64,000 bases of DNA from an uncultured archaeon (GCA_938083505.1 CALKCF010000002.1:90874-154873), one strand, 5' to 3'; shown: positions 16,462 to 25,287, numbered from the stretch's first letter. The notes: generated by a model not told the origin, from the letters alone. Translations and numbers: made by a program.

Positions 16462-17619
16462 ATGGGTCAAACTGTTAGTAGCTTAGGTTACATCAACCAG
16501 ATATTCCAAAATGTGGAGCTCGTTGACGTGCCGCAACAGGAGAATTTCTATTACAGTCTTATGAAAAGCGGGGTGATAATTCCATCGGCTGAAGGAAGGT
16601 CTAAAGGCGCGCTAAGCATAGTGTGCAGCGAGATGGCCAAGATGAGGAAGGGAAAGATAATCGTGGACAGGAGCGACCTTGGCTTTCCAGGTAGGAGCAT
16701 TTCTGAGGCGGCACCAATCCTGAAACACAGATATGGTTATGTAAGCTTGCTAATAAACAGCGGCAGCGGTAAATCACTCATGCCCCTTATAGATGCTCAG
16801 AGTATGGCCCTTCATATAGAAAAGACGGGAGATGTCAAAAACTTTAGCATAGATGTCATGACTTCGGATGCCAACTCACCAATAGGGAAGCTCGGTGAAA
16901 AATATGGGAACGTCCTCATAATTAAAGGACGAGGGGAGAACAAGCGAACGGAGGGTGAAGCAAGGGAATTCCAATCCCATGGCATACTGGAGGACGTATT
17001 CATTCTGGGCAGCATGGTAATGCTTTATGCAATGGCGGAGGCCATGAATGACGATAAGCCGGCTGAGAAGATACAGGATTATGTAAGCCCACTTTCGGTG
17101 GAGATATGTAAGATGGTGGACGACGTTATAAAATCAAAATTCTTTGAATTTTTGGTGAATAATCTAGAAGAGAGGAAGGCCTGCTTCTTTGCTGGTCTCG
17201 GTAGCGGTCAGGAAGTTGCCAGAATGACTGCAGTAAGGGTTGGACATGTAAAAAGAGCGATAGGTGACCACGTATACGTTGCGGGCGAGTCAAGCACACC
17301 AGCTCCAAGGGCTGGCGACATTTTGATAGTTATTTCTCAAAGTGGTGAGACTGAGATAGTCCTAAGCTGGTGTAAGAACTTCAAAAGGCTGGGCGGCAAG
17401 ATTGCCGCAATAATTGGGACGCCTGGTTCAACGCTACAATCGATTGCCGACGAATCTTATGTAATAAAGAGTGAAAGGGTTCCTGGCAAACCAAGCGACT
17501 TTTACGTCAAGGCTGCGTTCGCGCTTAGCCCTCTGCCCATATACTTGGTCAGTCGTATTGAGGAGCGTGGCCTGAAGTTACCAGAATACATACTAAAATG
17601 GTACCATTCAGTAATGTGA
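16462..17619 (+). CDS. Double-SIS-domain sugar phosphate isomerase, phosphohexuloisomerase-like
   Basis: The 385-residue protein has two sugar-isomerase (SIS) domains. The first (about residues 75-195) contains INSGSGKSLMPL. The second (about 225-360) contains GLGSGQEVARM and AGDILIVISQSGETE. The stretch VYVAGESSTPAPRAGDILIVISQSGET closely follows 6-phospho-3-hexuloisomerase (PHI), but PHI is normally a single domain of about 180 residues. The two halves differ, so one may be regulatory. ATG 16462 is chosen over TTG 16453. Its place beside gnd suggests it links ribulose 5-phosphate and fructose 6-phosphate, though no hexulose-phosphate synthase is visible. Glucosamine-phosphate isomerase is an alternative. 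Confidence 0.75.
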   Translation: MGQTVSSLGYINQIFQNVELVDVPQQENFYYSLMKSGVIIPSAEGRSKGALSIVCSEMAKMRKGKIIVDRSDLGFPGRSISEAAPILKHRYGYVSLLINSGSGKSLMPLIDAQSMALHIEKTGDVKNFSIDVMTSDANSPIGKLGEKYGNVLIIKGRGENKRTEGEAREFQSHGILEDVFILGSMVMLYAMAEAMNDDKPAEKIQDYVSPLSVEICKMVDDVIKSKFFEFLVNNLEERKACFFAGLGSGQEVARMTAVRVGHVKRAIGDHVYVAGESSTPAPRAGDILIVISQSGETEIVLSWCKNFKRLGGKIAAIIGTPGSTLQSIADESYVIKSERVPGKPSDFYVKAAFALSPLPIYLVSRIEERGLKLPEYILKWYHSVM

Positions 17620-17620
17620 G

Positions 17621-18655
17621 CTACTCCGCAACTTTTCTTATGGGTTTATCTAACATTTCATGGAACTCTCTCATCCAAGGCAATATATCCCTTCCAAGAA
17701 TGCTAATGAACTTCTCCTCGTCCGGGCTGGCGCTGTGTATGTACACTATATCGAGCCTCAGCTTAAGGAATTCTGCAAGCTCCTTGAATATATCGTCCGG
17801 GTCCGTTGTTATGAGCCAAGTTCTTTTGATTTTTTCTATCTCCTCTGGACTGACATTTGCCTCCAACTCTCTAGGGTCGTAGAGCTTTTCTCGTTTTTCC
17901 CTCGGTATCGCTGTTGATGCCCAGAAAAGTGCAGAGTTTAACGCTCTATCGTAATCCACGTCGTATGAAACTTTGAATTCCATAGACTTTACGAGTGTTG
18001 ACGGATCCCTTCCGGCCTCTATCGCAGCCTTCTCCATGGCACGAACTATCTCGTAATATTTCTCAAGACCCCTAGGATTTATCAGCATACCGTCGCAAAG
18101 CCTTCCGGCGATCTTCGCGACCCTTGGACATGCCGACGCTACGTATATCGGTATCTTCATCTTTGGCTTTGTATAGAGCTTTGCGTTCCTCAGTCTGTAG
18201 TACTTTCCCTCAAAATTTACGAAATCACCTTTCCAGAGCTCCAGTATTATCTTGATAGCTTCTTCAAGCCTATCAACCTTCTCCTCAAAGCCTGGCCATT
18301 CAAACCCCAGAGGTTTCTCGTTCATCGCATGACCTGTACCAACAGTCAGGAACACCCTACCAGGATACATATAGTCTAACGTTGCAAAAGCCTGGGCAAC
18401 GATTGCCGGATGATACCTGAACATCGGTGTGGTTACAGCAGTGCCTACTTGAACCCTCTTTGTTCTTTCTGCCACCGCTGCAAGCCAAACCCACGGAAAA
18501 CCTGACTGTCCGCCAGTGTCACGCCATGGATGGAAGTGATCGCTCGTAGCTATTATATCAAAACCCGCGACCTCTGCTCTGACTGCAAAGTCCAGCAGAC
18601 GTGTCGGATCATATTGTTCCTGTGCCGCCCAATAGCCTAACCTGAGTGTCCTCAT
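17621..18655 (-). CDS. F420-dependent LLM-class oxidoreductase, glucose-6-phosphate dehydrogenase-like
   Basis: The 344-residue TIM-barrel enzyme belongs to the luciferase-like F420-dependent family. Landmarks SDHFHPW, GFPWVWLAAVAERT, GTAVTTPMFRYHPAIVAQ, KLYTKPKMKIPIYVA and RLCDGMLINP match the Fgd subgroup, which oxidises glucose 6-phosphate to 6-phosphogluconolactone. The segment GTGHAMNE has His where I recall Glu in the mycobacterial enzyme (GEALNE), so the substrate could differ. It ends one base after the SIS gene on the opposite strand. With gnd it would give an F420-linked oxidative pentose phosphate route. Confidence 0.82.
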   Translation of the reverse strand: MRTLRLGYWAAQEQYDPTRLLDFAVRAEVAGFDIIATSDHFHPWRDTGGQSGFPWVWLAAVAERTKRVQVGTAVTTPMFRYHPAIVAQAFATLDYMYPGRVFLTVGTGHAMNEKPLGFEWPGFEEKVDRLEEAIKIILELWKGDFVNFEGKYYRLRNAKLYTKPKMKIPIYVASACPRVAKIAGRLCDGMLINPRGLEKYYEIVRAMEKAAIEAGRDPSTLVKSMEFKVSYDVDYDRALNSALFWASTAIPREKREKLYDPRELEANVSPEEIEKIKRTWLITTDPDDIFKELAEFLKLRLDIVYIHSASPDEEKFISILGRDILPWMREFHEMLDKPIRKVAE

Positions 18656-18759
18656 ACCTGCCTTACTATGAGCGAGTCAGACCTATTTAGTCTTGCTTAT
18701 AAACTTGGCCAAATAATTAATATGCCGCTAAAAATGAGCTACTTGAATCAGGTGGGTCT

Positions 18760-19416
18760 ATGTTCGTGTTACTTTCGCATAAACTCAGCACCGCAACGCC
18801 TGTATATGCCAGGGGCCCAAGCCTTACACTGAAGCCCTTGAAGCAAATAAGCAAGGGCGACAGCAGTAACAGCTACCTAATAGAAATACCAAACCATTTG
18901 GGAACACATGTGGATGCGCCTCGGCATTTCGATCCTTCTGGGCGCTCTATAGCGGATTACGGGATAGAAAGTCTAACATTTAAAAAACCGCTATTGCTTA
19001 ACATACCGAAGCAAGATTCGGAGCTGATTATGGCCGAAGATTTGGAAAGGCATGAGGACAAAATTATAGAGGCAGACATACTTCTAATAAAGACCGGTTT
19101 CCAGAGGTTTAGGTCATCTGACCCCCAAAGGTACAGCATGCACAACCCAGGCCTTTCCTCCAATGCTGCCAGCTACGTAGTTAAGAACTTTCCAAACCTT
19201 AGGGCCCTAGGTTTGGACACGATTTCCTTATCTTCTGTTGACCATAGAGAGGATGGTAGGCTTTCGCATAAGATATTGTTGAGCGGTCGGGATTTCTTTA
19301 TTATAGAGGACATGGACCTTTCGAAGCTTACTGAAAGTCCAAAGATGGTGATGGTCGTACCACTCTTTATCGAAGGTATCGATAGCGCTCCTTGCGTCGT
19401 AATTGCCGAGGTTTAA
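18760..19416 (+). CDS. Cyclase / kynurenine formamidase-like metal hydrolase
   Basis: A 218-residue metal-dependent hydrolase of the cyclase family. The metal-binding signature HLGTHVDAPRHF is at about residues 46-57, with further ligands expected in LDTISLSSVDHRE. Members open amides or lactones such as N-formylkynurenine or isatin. The start ATG 18760 follows a GGTGGG ribosome-binding sequence. With racemases and DUF917 nearby it adds to the set of amide-bond enzymes here, but it is a separate transcription unit 10 kb away. Confidence 0.83.
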   Translation: MFVLLSHKLSTATPVYARGPSLTLKPLKQISKGDSSNSYLIEIPNHLGTHVDAPRHFDPSGRSIADYGIESLTFKKPLLLNIPKQDSELIMAEDLERHEDKIIEADILLIKTGFQRFRSSDPQRYSMHNPGLSSNAASYVVKNFPNLRALGLDTISLSSVDHREDGRLSHKILLSGRDFFIIEDMDLSKLTESPKMVMVVPLFIEGIDSAPCVVIAEV

Positions 19417-19418
19417 CT

Positions 19419-19453
19419 AAGGGTTACCCTTCTTGAATTTTTTCGGAAAAATT
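19419..19453 (+). terminator. Two stem-loops after the cyclase gene
   Basis: AAGGG-TTA-CCCTT (19419-19431) starts three bases after the cyclase TAA. It is followed by AATTTTT-TCGG-AAAAATT (19436-19453 region), a seven-pair hairpin rich in T. T-rich sequence after a stop codon fits archaeal termination. Confidence 0.45.
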
Positions 19454-19502
19454 TTACACGTTAATGAAGCCGTAAACCTATAATTTTACGAAAAACGTAA
19501 AC
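19454..19502. promoter_or_regulatory. Cluster of TTTACG/CGTAAA half-sites upstream of the homocitrate synthase-like gene
   Basis: Within 50 bases occur TTTACACG (19454), CGTAAA (19471), TTTACG (19485-19490) and CGTAAA (19496-19501). The last two form a perfect 6-5-6 inverted repeat, and the first two face each other in the same way. They end directly in front of the TATA-like GCTTAAATA (about 19508). This layout suggests paired operator sites for a regulator of the downstream gene, for example an Lrp-type protein (inference). Confidence 0.5.
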
Positions 19503-19550
19503 ATTATGCTTAAATACGTATAATGGTAACGATAAACATACGAATAGGCC

Positions 19551-20948
19551 ATGAGACCGGTCATCCTCGACTCAACGTTACGCGAGGGGCAACTTTATAG
19601 GATATTTAGTCGTGAAGTCAACAAACAGATAGCCGTTCAGCTGGCAGAGATAAACATTCCAAGGATAGAGCTAACGGTCGATTATCCACCTAGGACCACA
19701 TATGAGGATGTTGCATGCATCGTAGATGCATTGGGTTCTTACGACGTGGAGATCGTGATGCACGGCAGGGCTTACCAGAGGGATATAGAGGCAATGAGCA
19801 AGTACGACATAGATGGTTGTGCCCTTTACCTTGCACCGACGGACATTCATAGAGAGTACAAGCTTGGCGGCATATCTTATGAGGATGCTGTACGGAGGAT
19901 GGAAGAATCGATAGAATTGGCAAAATCATTTGGCTTCAAGTACATAAGAGCAACAGTTGAGGATGCAAGTAGGTTTTACTTAGAAGGCCAAGCCGGTATG
20001 GAAAAACTTTTAAAACTTATTGACTTATTGGGTGATGTTGGTGCAAGTTTAGTAAGCGTACCGGATACAGCCGGCATGTTATCTCCGACTCAAGCCAAAG
20101 ACTTCGTGTCAAAGATAAAGAAAAAATGCAAGACCCCAATATCGTGTCATTTCCACAACGACTATGGTTATGCTTCAGCGAACACGGTCGAGGCAGTAGC
20201 CGAAGGTGCTGATGAGGCGCATGTATGTATACTTGGAATCGGTGATAGAAATGGAATAGCGGATCTTTACGAAGTCATTGCAGGGTTAGAAGATCTATAC
20301 AACATAAACACAGGTGTGAGGCGCGAGGCTATTTCTAAGCTCTATGAAAAATTTTCAAAGCTTACAGGCATAAGACCCTACTTTTCCCATCCACTTTCGA
20401 AAGAAGCCAGAACTGTCAGGGCAGGTGTGCATCAATCCATGGTCATTAAGATGCCGAAGGGTTATGTCCCTGAAAAGAAGCTGATATATGACTTTAACGG
20501 AAGTCTTATATTTGAAGCTACTCCTTACTTGAGTCATAAAATTGTTGAAAGGCTACTGTCGAAGTATGGAGTTAAGGACGATGAGGTGAGAAAGATTACA
20601 GAGATTCTCGCCTACAGCGCAAGTAGCAAAGGAAGAAAGCTCCTACCGTCAGAAGTTAGGGAGATCCTATTGAACGCTGGCATATCAGTCAGCATGGAAG
20701 AAATCTCGAACATGTTCGGAACCGAGAGCGCCTACATCCTGATAAGGCTGAAGCCCCAGTTCCCGGCATCAAAGATAATAAGCGAGCTTATAACATGGGA
20801 TGATGTAGAAAGTATCGACGAAGTTTATGGCGATGTGGATATGATAATAAAGGCGAAAGTGTTGTCAGGTGATGATAACGTGGTGTCCCGTCTTAAGAAG
20901 ACTTTTTCCGGGGTTGTCGAAGACGTTAGGGTACTAATCACCGACTAA
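19551..20948 (+). CDS. Homocitrate/isopropylmalate synthase-family enzyme with C-terminal RAM domain
   Basis: The 465-residue protein joins a DRE-TIM aldolase (about residues 1-260) to a connector and an Lrp/AsnC-type RAM ligand-binding domain (about 390-465). Catalytic features are DSTLREGQ at residues 7-14, SVPDTAGM and the metal-binding HFHNDYGYA. The C-terminus has the RAM pattern AYILIRLKPQFPASKI...DVESIDEVYGDVDMIIKAKV. A RAM-tailed synthase fits homocitrate synthase of the archaeal LysW lysine route, with the RAM domain sensing lysine; citramalate or isopropylmalate synthase remain possible. The start overlaps no other gene, and candidate operators lie upstream. Confidence 0.83.
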   Translation: MRPVILDSTLREGQLYRIFSREVNKQIAVQLAEINIPRIELTVDYPPRTTYEDVACIVDALGSYDVEIVMHGRAYQRDIEAMSKYDIDGCALYLAPTDIHREYKLGGISYEDAVRRMEESIELAKSFGFKYIRATVEDASRFYLEGQAGMEKLLKLIDLLGDVGASLVSVPDTAGMLSPTQAKDFVSKIKKKCKTPISCHFHNDYGYASANTVEAVAEGADEAHVCILGIGDRNGIADLYEVIAGLEDLYNINTGVRREAISKLYEKFSKLTGIRPYFSHPLSKEARTVRAGVHQSMVIKMPKGYVPEKKLIYDFNGSLIFEATPYLSHKIVERLLSKYGVKDDEVRKITEILAYSASSKGRKLLPSEVREILLNAGISVSMEEISNMFGTESAYILIRLKPQFPASKIISELITWDDVESIDEVYGDVDMIIKAKVLSGDDNVVSRLKKTFSGVVEDVRVLITD

Positions 20949-21753
20949 CGAGTCCCCCGATGTATTCTTTGATAACTTCCGCAGTAGTTAAACCTCTGAA
21001 GACCTTGACTATGTTTCCGTCTTCATCCATTAATACTAGGTGCGGATACCCAGTTGCTCCAAAAGCATTAAGAAGCCTATATTCAGGGTCCATTCCTGTC
21101 TGCCAAGAGACGCCGTGTGCCTCGTTAAACGAAACGACATCTTCAACCGTCACTCTAATGTCTGCGCATACAGATAACACGTTGATTATATCACCATAAT
21201 TTTCCACGATCTTCTTTAATTCATAGGCCTGCATGCTACAGTATTTACACCAAGGCGACATCAATTCTAACAGTAAGGGCTTACCCTTAAAATTCGATAG
21301 AGTTATAACCTCACCGTTTAAGAGCTCAAACTCCACGTGAAGGTATTGTCGTTCATTTGGATGTATGATAAGTCCTAACTCACCACCGATGTACGCCGTC
21401 GCGACCACACTTACAATACCGGTGAGCGAAACAATTAACGATATACTCACAATCTGCTTTAGTTTGGTTTGAAAAGCCTCTTTTTTAGAGACATAAAACA
21501 ATAGGAGTAAAATACCTAGAGCTAGCGTTGGAGCTAAAAAACTTAGGTTAACCTCTAGCCCTCCAAGTTTCGCATAGTATCCTAAAAGGTTAACAAGTAC
21601 AGGACTGCAAAGACAGTCAAGGCCAGACTCTTTCGCTGCAAGGTTCGGAACACCCACTATTGCCGCCAATATGCCGGACACAGACCATAGAACAAACACC
21701 ACAAACAGCCCTAAGATTAACTTAACTAAAAACTGACTCTTTACATTCTTCAT
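20938..21753 (-). CDS. Membrane-anchored thioredoxin-like (TlpA/ResA-type) protein
   Basis: A 271-residue protein with an N-terminal membrane region of about three hydrophobic segments (roughly residues 8-30, 70-90, 105-130) and an external thioredoxin fold. The redox pair is in SPWCKYCSMQ, and the cis-Pro is in ATGYPHLVL. An extra cysteine pair, DCLCSP, lies in the first external loop and could relay electrons. The frame opens at 21906, but ATG 21753 has a strong GGGGGAGG eight bases upstream and a TATA-like CTTATATATTTT, so the shorter form is used. Its last 11 bases overlap the end of the homocitrate synthase-like gene on the other strand. Confidence 0.82.
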   Translation of the reverse strand: MKNVKSQFLVKLILGLFVVFVLWSVSGILAAIVGVPNLAAKESGLDCLCSPVLVNLLGYYAKLGGLEVNLSFLAPTLALGILLLLFYVSKKEAFQTKLKQIVSISLIVSLTGIVSVVATAYIGGELGLIIHPNERQYLHVEFELLNGEVITLSNFKGKPLLLELMSPWCKYCSMQAYELKKIVENYGDIINVLSVCADIRVTVEDVVSFNEAHGVSWQTGMDPEYRLLNAFGATGYPHLVLMDEDGNIVKVFRGLTTAEVIKEYIGGLVSR

Positions 21754-21826
21754 AAAAGCCTCCCCCTTCTTTAATGCCAACCCAAAAATATATAAGATCT
21801 CTAGTTCAGTAATTAAGATTTTTCCA

Positions 21827-23914
21827 TCAATCTGTAAGCTCGTAAATGTATACGTATGCATAACTCCTATATGGAGGGCTGGACGAATAGATGAGCTTGA
21901 AACCACTTACGTTAGGCTCCTCGTAATAATGTGTAACAGCACCACTTTCTGTGCGTGGTTTGTAAGGTATAAGTTGACCGAGTAATGTTTCCTTCCAAAA
22001 CCTATCCGTAGCGCCCACGGTTAGTGGTTTTGTTGGGTCATAGTAGTCTCTTTCGCTGAAGCGCTCTATACCGAGCTTTTGTGCTTCTTGATTTGCTATT
22101 CTTAGCATCCAGACCCATTTTCCCTCGTCACCGTAACCAAGCAACCTTGGTAAATATGTGCCAGCATATGACACAACTTCGTGCGTTACGAATATTAAAA
22201 CATGAGTTACACCATATTGCCTCAGTATCTGAGCAGCCTTTTCAGGCGGCGACATGAATGCAAGTGCCAAAACCCCAATCTGCGTACTATTCGTTGTTGA
22301 GTTATCGGCAAGCGTGGTCTTGTTTCCCATTACGGTAATCCAATAACCATAGTCCCACCATGCAGCAACGACTGCGTTGTCTGGAAGATTGTCTCTCATC
22401 CATGAGAGTGCGTTTATCCAGTCAGGTATGTTTGCCGCAACCGGTAACGTGCTTTGTATCACCGTAGGAGGAACGTATGCCTGGTCTATTGGTGATAATC
22501 TCGGTAAGCTTCTACCAATAAGAAAAGAGGGTGCTAACGGAGCTGTCAACATCAACACAACAAGCAGGGGCGTCACAATCGCGTATTCTATCGGAACTCT
22601 TTCTCCTTTTCTCATTTTAACTCTGCTTGTTATTACGTTCCCAAACGAGTCAAATATTCTACCGATAGCGTATCCAGAAGTTATTGCAATGAACGGTGCA
22701 GCTAGCGCAGATAACCTAACCATAGATGCCGCGAAGTATACACTAAAGATGGTAAGAACAGATATGAATATTGCTTCATCGGTTCCTTTCTTTAATAGAT
22801 AATAAATTCCCACAGGAACGAATACCAAGAAGAACCCTAAATCCATGAACATCGTTGTCCACGTACCTAACTGGTTCTCCGCAACAGATACTAGAATAGG
22901 TAATTCGCCTCTCATACCCGGCAGTACTGTTGAAAGGAACTTAGTAGCCGGAAGTGCGGCCAAGATACCGAGCGATACCAACAGAACTATTGTCGTAATC
23001 CTGGGCACGAAACTCCTTAGGAATTTATTGCCGAAGTTGCTCGAGAGTTCGAAGACTACGAGTAGAAAAAGGACCACCAGCCCACTTATTATAGTTATGT
23101 CATTTAAGTAACCTACACCACCTAACTTAGGGACGGATGTTGCTATCGTCGATGCTAAACCAAATGTTATCGAGTAAGACACTAGAAGTTCTCTTCTATA
23201 CCGCCCTATGAATGAAAGCAACAACGTTATTATGTGTATAAACATGAACGGGAATTTATGAGCACCCCAGCATGTCGCAACGTATCCTAAGAAGAGGCCA
23301 GATAGGACAGAAAATATAATCACATGTTTGAGGCTCTTCCCCTTTTTGATGGCATAAACATACATGAGAAAACTTATCAGCATAAATGGTATGGAAATGC
23401 TCTCGTCATCGAACCAGCCTGCATGTGTCCTGCTTATGTTTGCATTGCTTATCGCTAAGGCGAACGCTGCCAATAGACCGGTTGATTTCCCACCAACCTC
23501 TTTACCTAGGAAATAAACTACGAGTACAGCTACCACAGACATTATCGCAGGGAAGATGACGGCCAGTTCCAAAAGGTCGACATGTATACCTATTGATGAT
23601 AAGGAGAGATAGATGAACGCCAGCAAGAAAGGAAGTCCTGGGTAGAAAGTCTTACTTACAAACTGTCCATAAGGATACCAACGTTCCGTATCTATCCAAG
23701 AGAAATACTCAACAAAGCCTGACCATCCTCTTTCGACGATAAATTCTGCTTGGCGGAACTGCATCCATGGATCAAACTCTGACAAAAGAGTACCCCACCT
23801 GATCGGCAGCATCCTGATAGTGAATGCAATTACCAAAATAGACATCATAGCTGCGATCTCTAGGACGATAGGTTTAAACGTGAGAAATGAACGGATACTG
23901 CTTTTAATTTCCAT
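21827..23914 (-). CDS. aglB: Oligosaccharyltransferase AglB (STT3)
   Basis: The 695-residue protein is the catalytic subunit that transfers lipid-linked oligosaccharide to Asn-X-Ser/Thr sites outside the cell. It has about 11-13 transmembrane segments. The first external loop carries the acidic SEFDPWMQFRQAEF motif, DDESI is the second metal-binding site, and the soluble domain holds the WWDYGYW signature near residue 535. ATG 23914 is preferred over GTG 23923 because GGTGA lies eight bases upstream. It is 14 bases after a small zinc-ribbon gene and likely co-transcribed with it. Many surface proteins here, including the former archaellin, would be substrates. Confidence 0.95.
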   Translation of the reverse strand: MEIKSSIRSFLTFKPIVLEIAAMMSILVIAFTIRMLPIRWGTLLSEFDPWMQFRQAEFIVERGWSGFVEYFSWIDTERWYPYGQFVSKTFYPGLPFLLAFIYLSLSSIGIHVDLLELAVIFPAIMSVVAVLVVYFLGKEVGGKSTGLLAAFALAISNANISRTHAGWFDDESISIPFMLISFLMYVYAIKKGKSLKHVIIFSVLSGLFLGYVATCWGAHKFPFMFIHIITLLLSFIGRYRRELLVSYSITFGLASTIATSVPKLGGVGYLNDITIISGLVVLFLLVVFELSSNFGNKFLRSFVPRITTIVLLVSLGILAALPATKFLSTVLPGMRGELPILVSVAENQLGTWTTMFMDLGFFLVFVPVGIYYLLKKGTDEAIFISVLTIFSVYFAASMVRLSALAAPFIAITSGYAIGRIFDSFGNVITSRVKMRKGERVPIEYAIVTPLLVVLMLTAPLAPSFLIGRSLPRLSPIDQAYVPPTVIQSTLPVAANIPDWINALSWMRDNLPDNAVVAAWWDYGYWITVMGNKTTLADNSTTNSTQIGVLALAFMSPPEKAAQILRQYGVTHVLIFVTHEVVSYAGTYLPRLLGYGDEGKWVWMLRIANQEAQKLGIERFSERDYYDPTKPLTVGATDRFWKETLLGQLIPYKPRTESGAVTHYYEEPNVSGFKLIYSSSPPYRSYAYVYIYELTD

Positions 23915-23928
23915 AAACTTCACTCACC

Positions 23929-24105
23929 TTACTTTAAAATCCTAATGTTTTGGACGGACGGTTTAAGAATCTTCCCACATTTAGGACAGACGCCGGAATA
24001 CTCCCGAACTACCTCATCAGGTGTCTTTAATTCATTACCTTCGTACAGCACGTAACCGCAGTGTCCGCAAGTTATTATCAACAAGCCGACCACCGAGTTA
24101 ATCAT
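23929..24105 (-). CDS. Small zinc-ribbon protein
   Basis: A 58-residue ORF reads M-I-N-S-V-V then ITCGHCGYVLYEGNE, with a second cysteine pair in GVCPKCGKILKPS. Two CxxC knuckles form one zinc ribbon. No other domain is present. It ends 14 bases before aglB on the same strand and shares the promoter region (TTTTATATAGC on the minus strand, about 24125-24135). The function is unknown; it could be a nucleic-acid or protein-binding adaptor. Conserved cysteine spacing and start context support a real gene. Confidence 0.75.
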   Translation of the reverse strand: MINSVVGLLIITCGHCGYVLYEGNELKTPDEVVREYSGVCPKCGKILKPSVQNIRILK

Positions 24106-24216
24106 CAAAAATGTTTGTTAACGAGTTTTATATAGCTTTAGGAATCTTTAAAAACAACTGTAAATTAATTAATATAAACAAATTTCGATCATGTGACACT
24201 AAAACGGTGTTAGCGA

Positions 24217-24624
24217 ATGAAAAGAAAGTTGGAGGAACTTTACAACCGTTTTGTCGAATCATTTAATAAGTTCATTTCAGCAAGAGAGTTCAAGGTAGGT
24301 CTTCCATTAGCTGTTGCTTTGCTTGTAATAATTCTTATGGGCGGGCTTCTATACTGTATCTCGAACCCGACCGTAGGCCCAGTGATATTCATAGAAGGTG
24401 TAGCCCGTGTTTTTATTCCTGACTATATGATGCAAACTTCGGGTGAACTATTCGTCATGTTTACATACTACCTCATGGCCTTAATCGGCGTCATGCTTTA
24501 CATCATGGCAGGAAGAGAGAGCTCTTTAGGTAGGAAGACAAAATACATGTATATCTTTAGTTTCATACTTTTGCTGATAGCATTCGTCGGTATACTATTA
24601 GCTCTACAGGCAAAAATTGGATAA
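24217..24624 (+). CDS. Small three-span membrane protein of unknown function
   Basis: The 135-residue product has a charged amphipathic N-terminus (about 1-27) and three hydrophobic segments at about 29-49, 78-98 and 107-131, with a loop between the first two. I do not recognise the family. It diverges from the aglB/zinc-ribbon operon with a 111-bp shared promoter region and converges on the RadB-like gene with no gap. Size and topology recall the small helper subunits of eukaryotic oligosaccharyltransferase, but I see no diagnostic motif. Confidence 0.7.
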   Translation: MKRKLEELYNRFVESFNKFISAREFKVGLPLAVALLVIILMGGLLYCISNPTVGPVIFIEGVARVFIPDYMMQTSGELFVMFTYYLMALIGVMLYIMAGRESSLGRKTKYMYIFSFILLLIAFVGILLALQAKIG

Positions 24625-25287
24625 TCAGCCTACGGCCTCTATGCCCACATTCGTTATCTTAAACCTTTGCTCAAAAGGCGGCCCGCCCTTTTCAACCTTT
24701 AGGACCTTGATACCCATGGGAGAGTTCTCAAGTCTAAATATGACGTCGGACCAATATCTGACTATCCTAGACGCCACAGGTTTTATGCCCAAACCAGGTA
24801 CTTCGTGAGTTTGTCCTACTATGATTATTGGTATACCGTTCGTGAGGGCGACTTCTTTGAGTGAGGCCGTCTGAAACGTCAACCTTTTGAATATGGGCGC
24901 ATCCTCCTTCACTTCTCCCTTCATTGCTATCCTGTGTAGGTATGTGTAATCATCAAGCACTATTAACCTCGTACTAGGTGATGTGCCTTCCAGTAAGCTT
25001 ATAATCGTTGCTTCCTGCTCATCAAAATCCTTAACGGGTGTGAGCATAAGCTTGGAAGCATCTACCCTGTTTGTAGAAAGTACTTGTAAGAGTCTTTTAA
25101 CATGTATTCTTTCTCCACAATCTACCCATACGACCTTACCACCAAGTTTGATGGTGTTTGCAGCTGCTAAAAGTGCGAGGCTCGTTTTGCCACTTTTCTC
25201 CTCACCATAGATAAAGTGAAGCACACCACCTACGTAGCCACCTATGGCTAGGTCGAGTTTTGGCAGGCCAGTAGGGATGCGCATCAT
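24625..25287 (-). CDS. RadB-like RecA-superfamily ATPase
   Basis: A 220-residue single-domain RecA-fold ATPase resembling archaeal RadB. Walker A is GEEKSGKTSL near residue 30 (GxxxxGKT/S satisfied) and Walker B is LIVLDDYTYL. GIPIIIVGQTHEV corresponds to the sensor strand ending in Gln-Thr. The N-terminal helix-hairpin-helix domain of RadA is missing, as in RadB. It probably aids recombination or regulates RadA. Start ATG 25287 follows a GAG-containing leader; TTG 25296 is also open. The stop abuts the end of the convergent three-span protein. Confidence 0.75.
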   Translation of the reverse strand: MMRIPTGLPKLDLAIGGYVGGVLHFIYGEEKSGKTSLALLAAANTIKLGGKVVWVDCGERIHVKRLLQVLSTNRVDASKLMLTPVKDFDEQEATIISLLEGTSPSTRLIVLDDYTYLHRIAMKGEVKEDAPIFKRLTFQTASLKEVALTNGIPIIIVGQTHEVPGLGIKPVASRIVRYWSDVIFRLENSPMGIKVLKVEKGGPPFEQRFKITNVGIEAVG

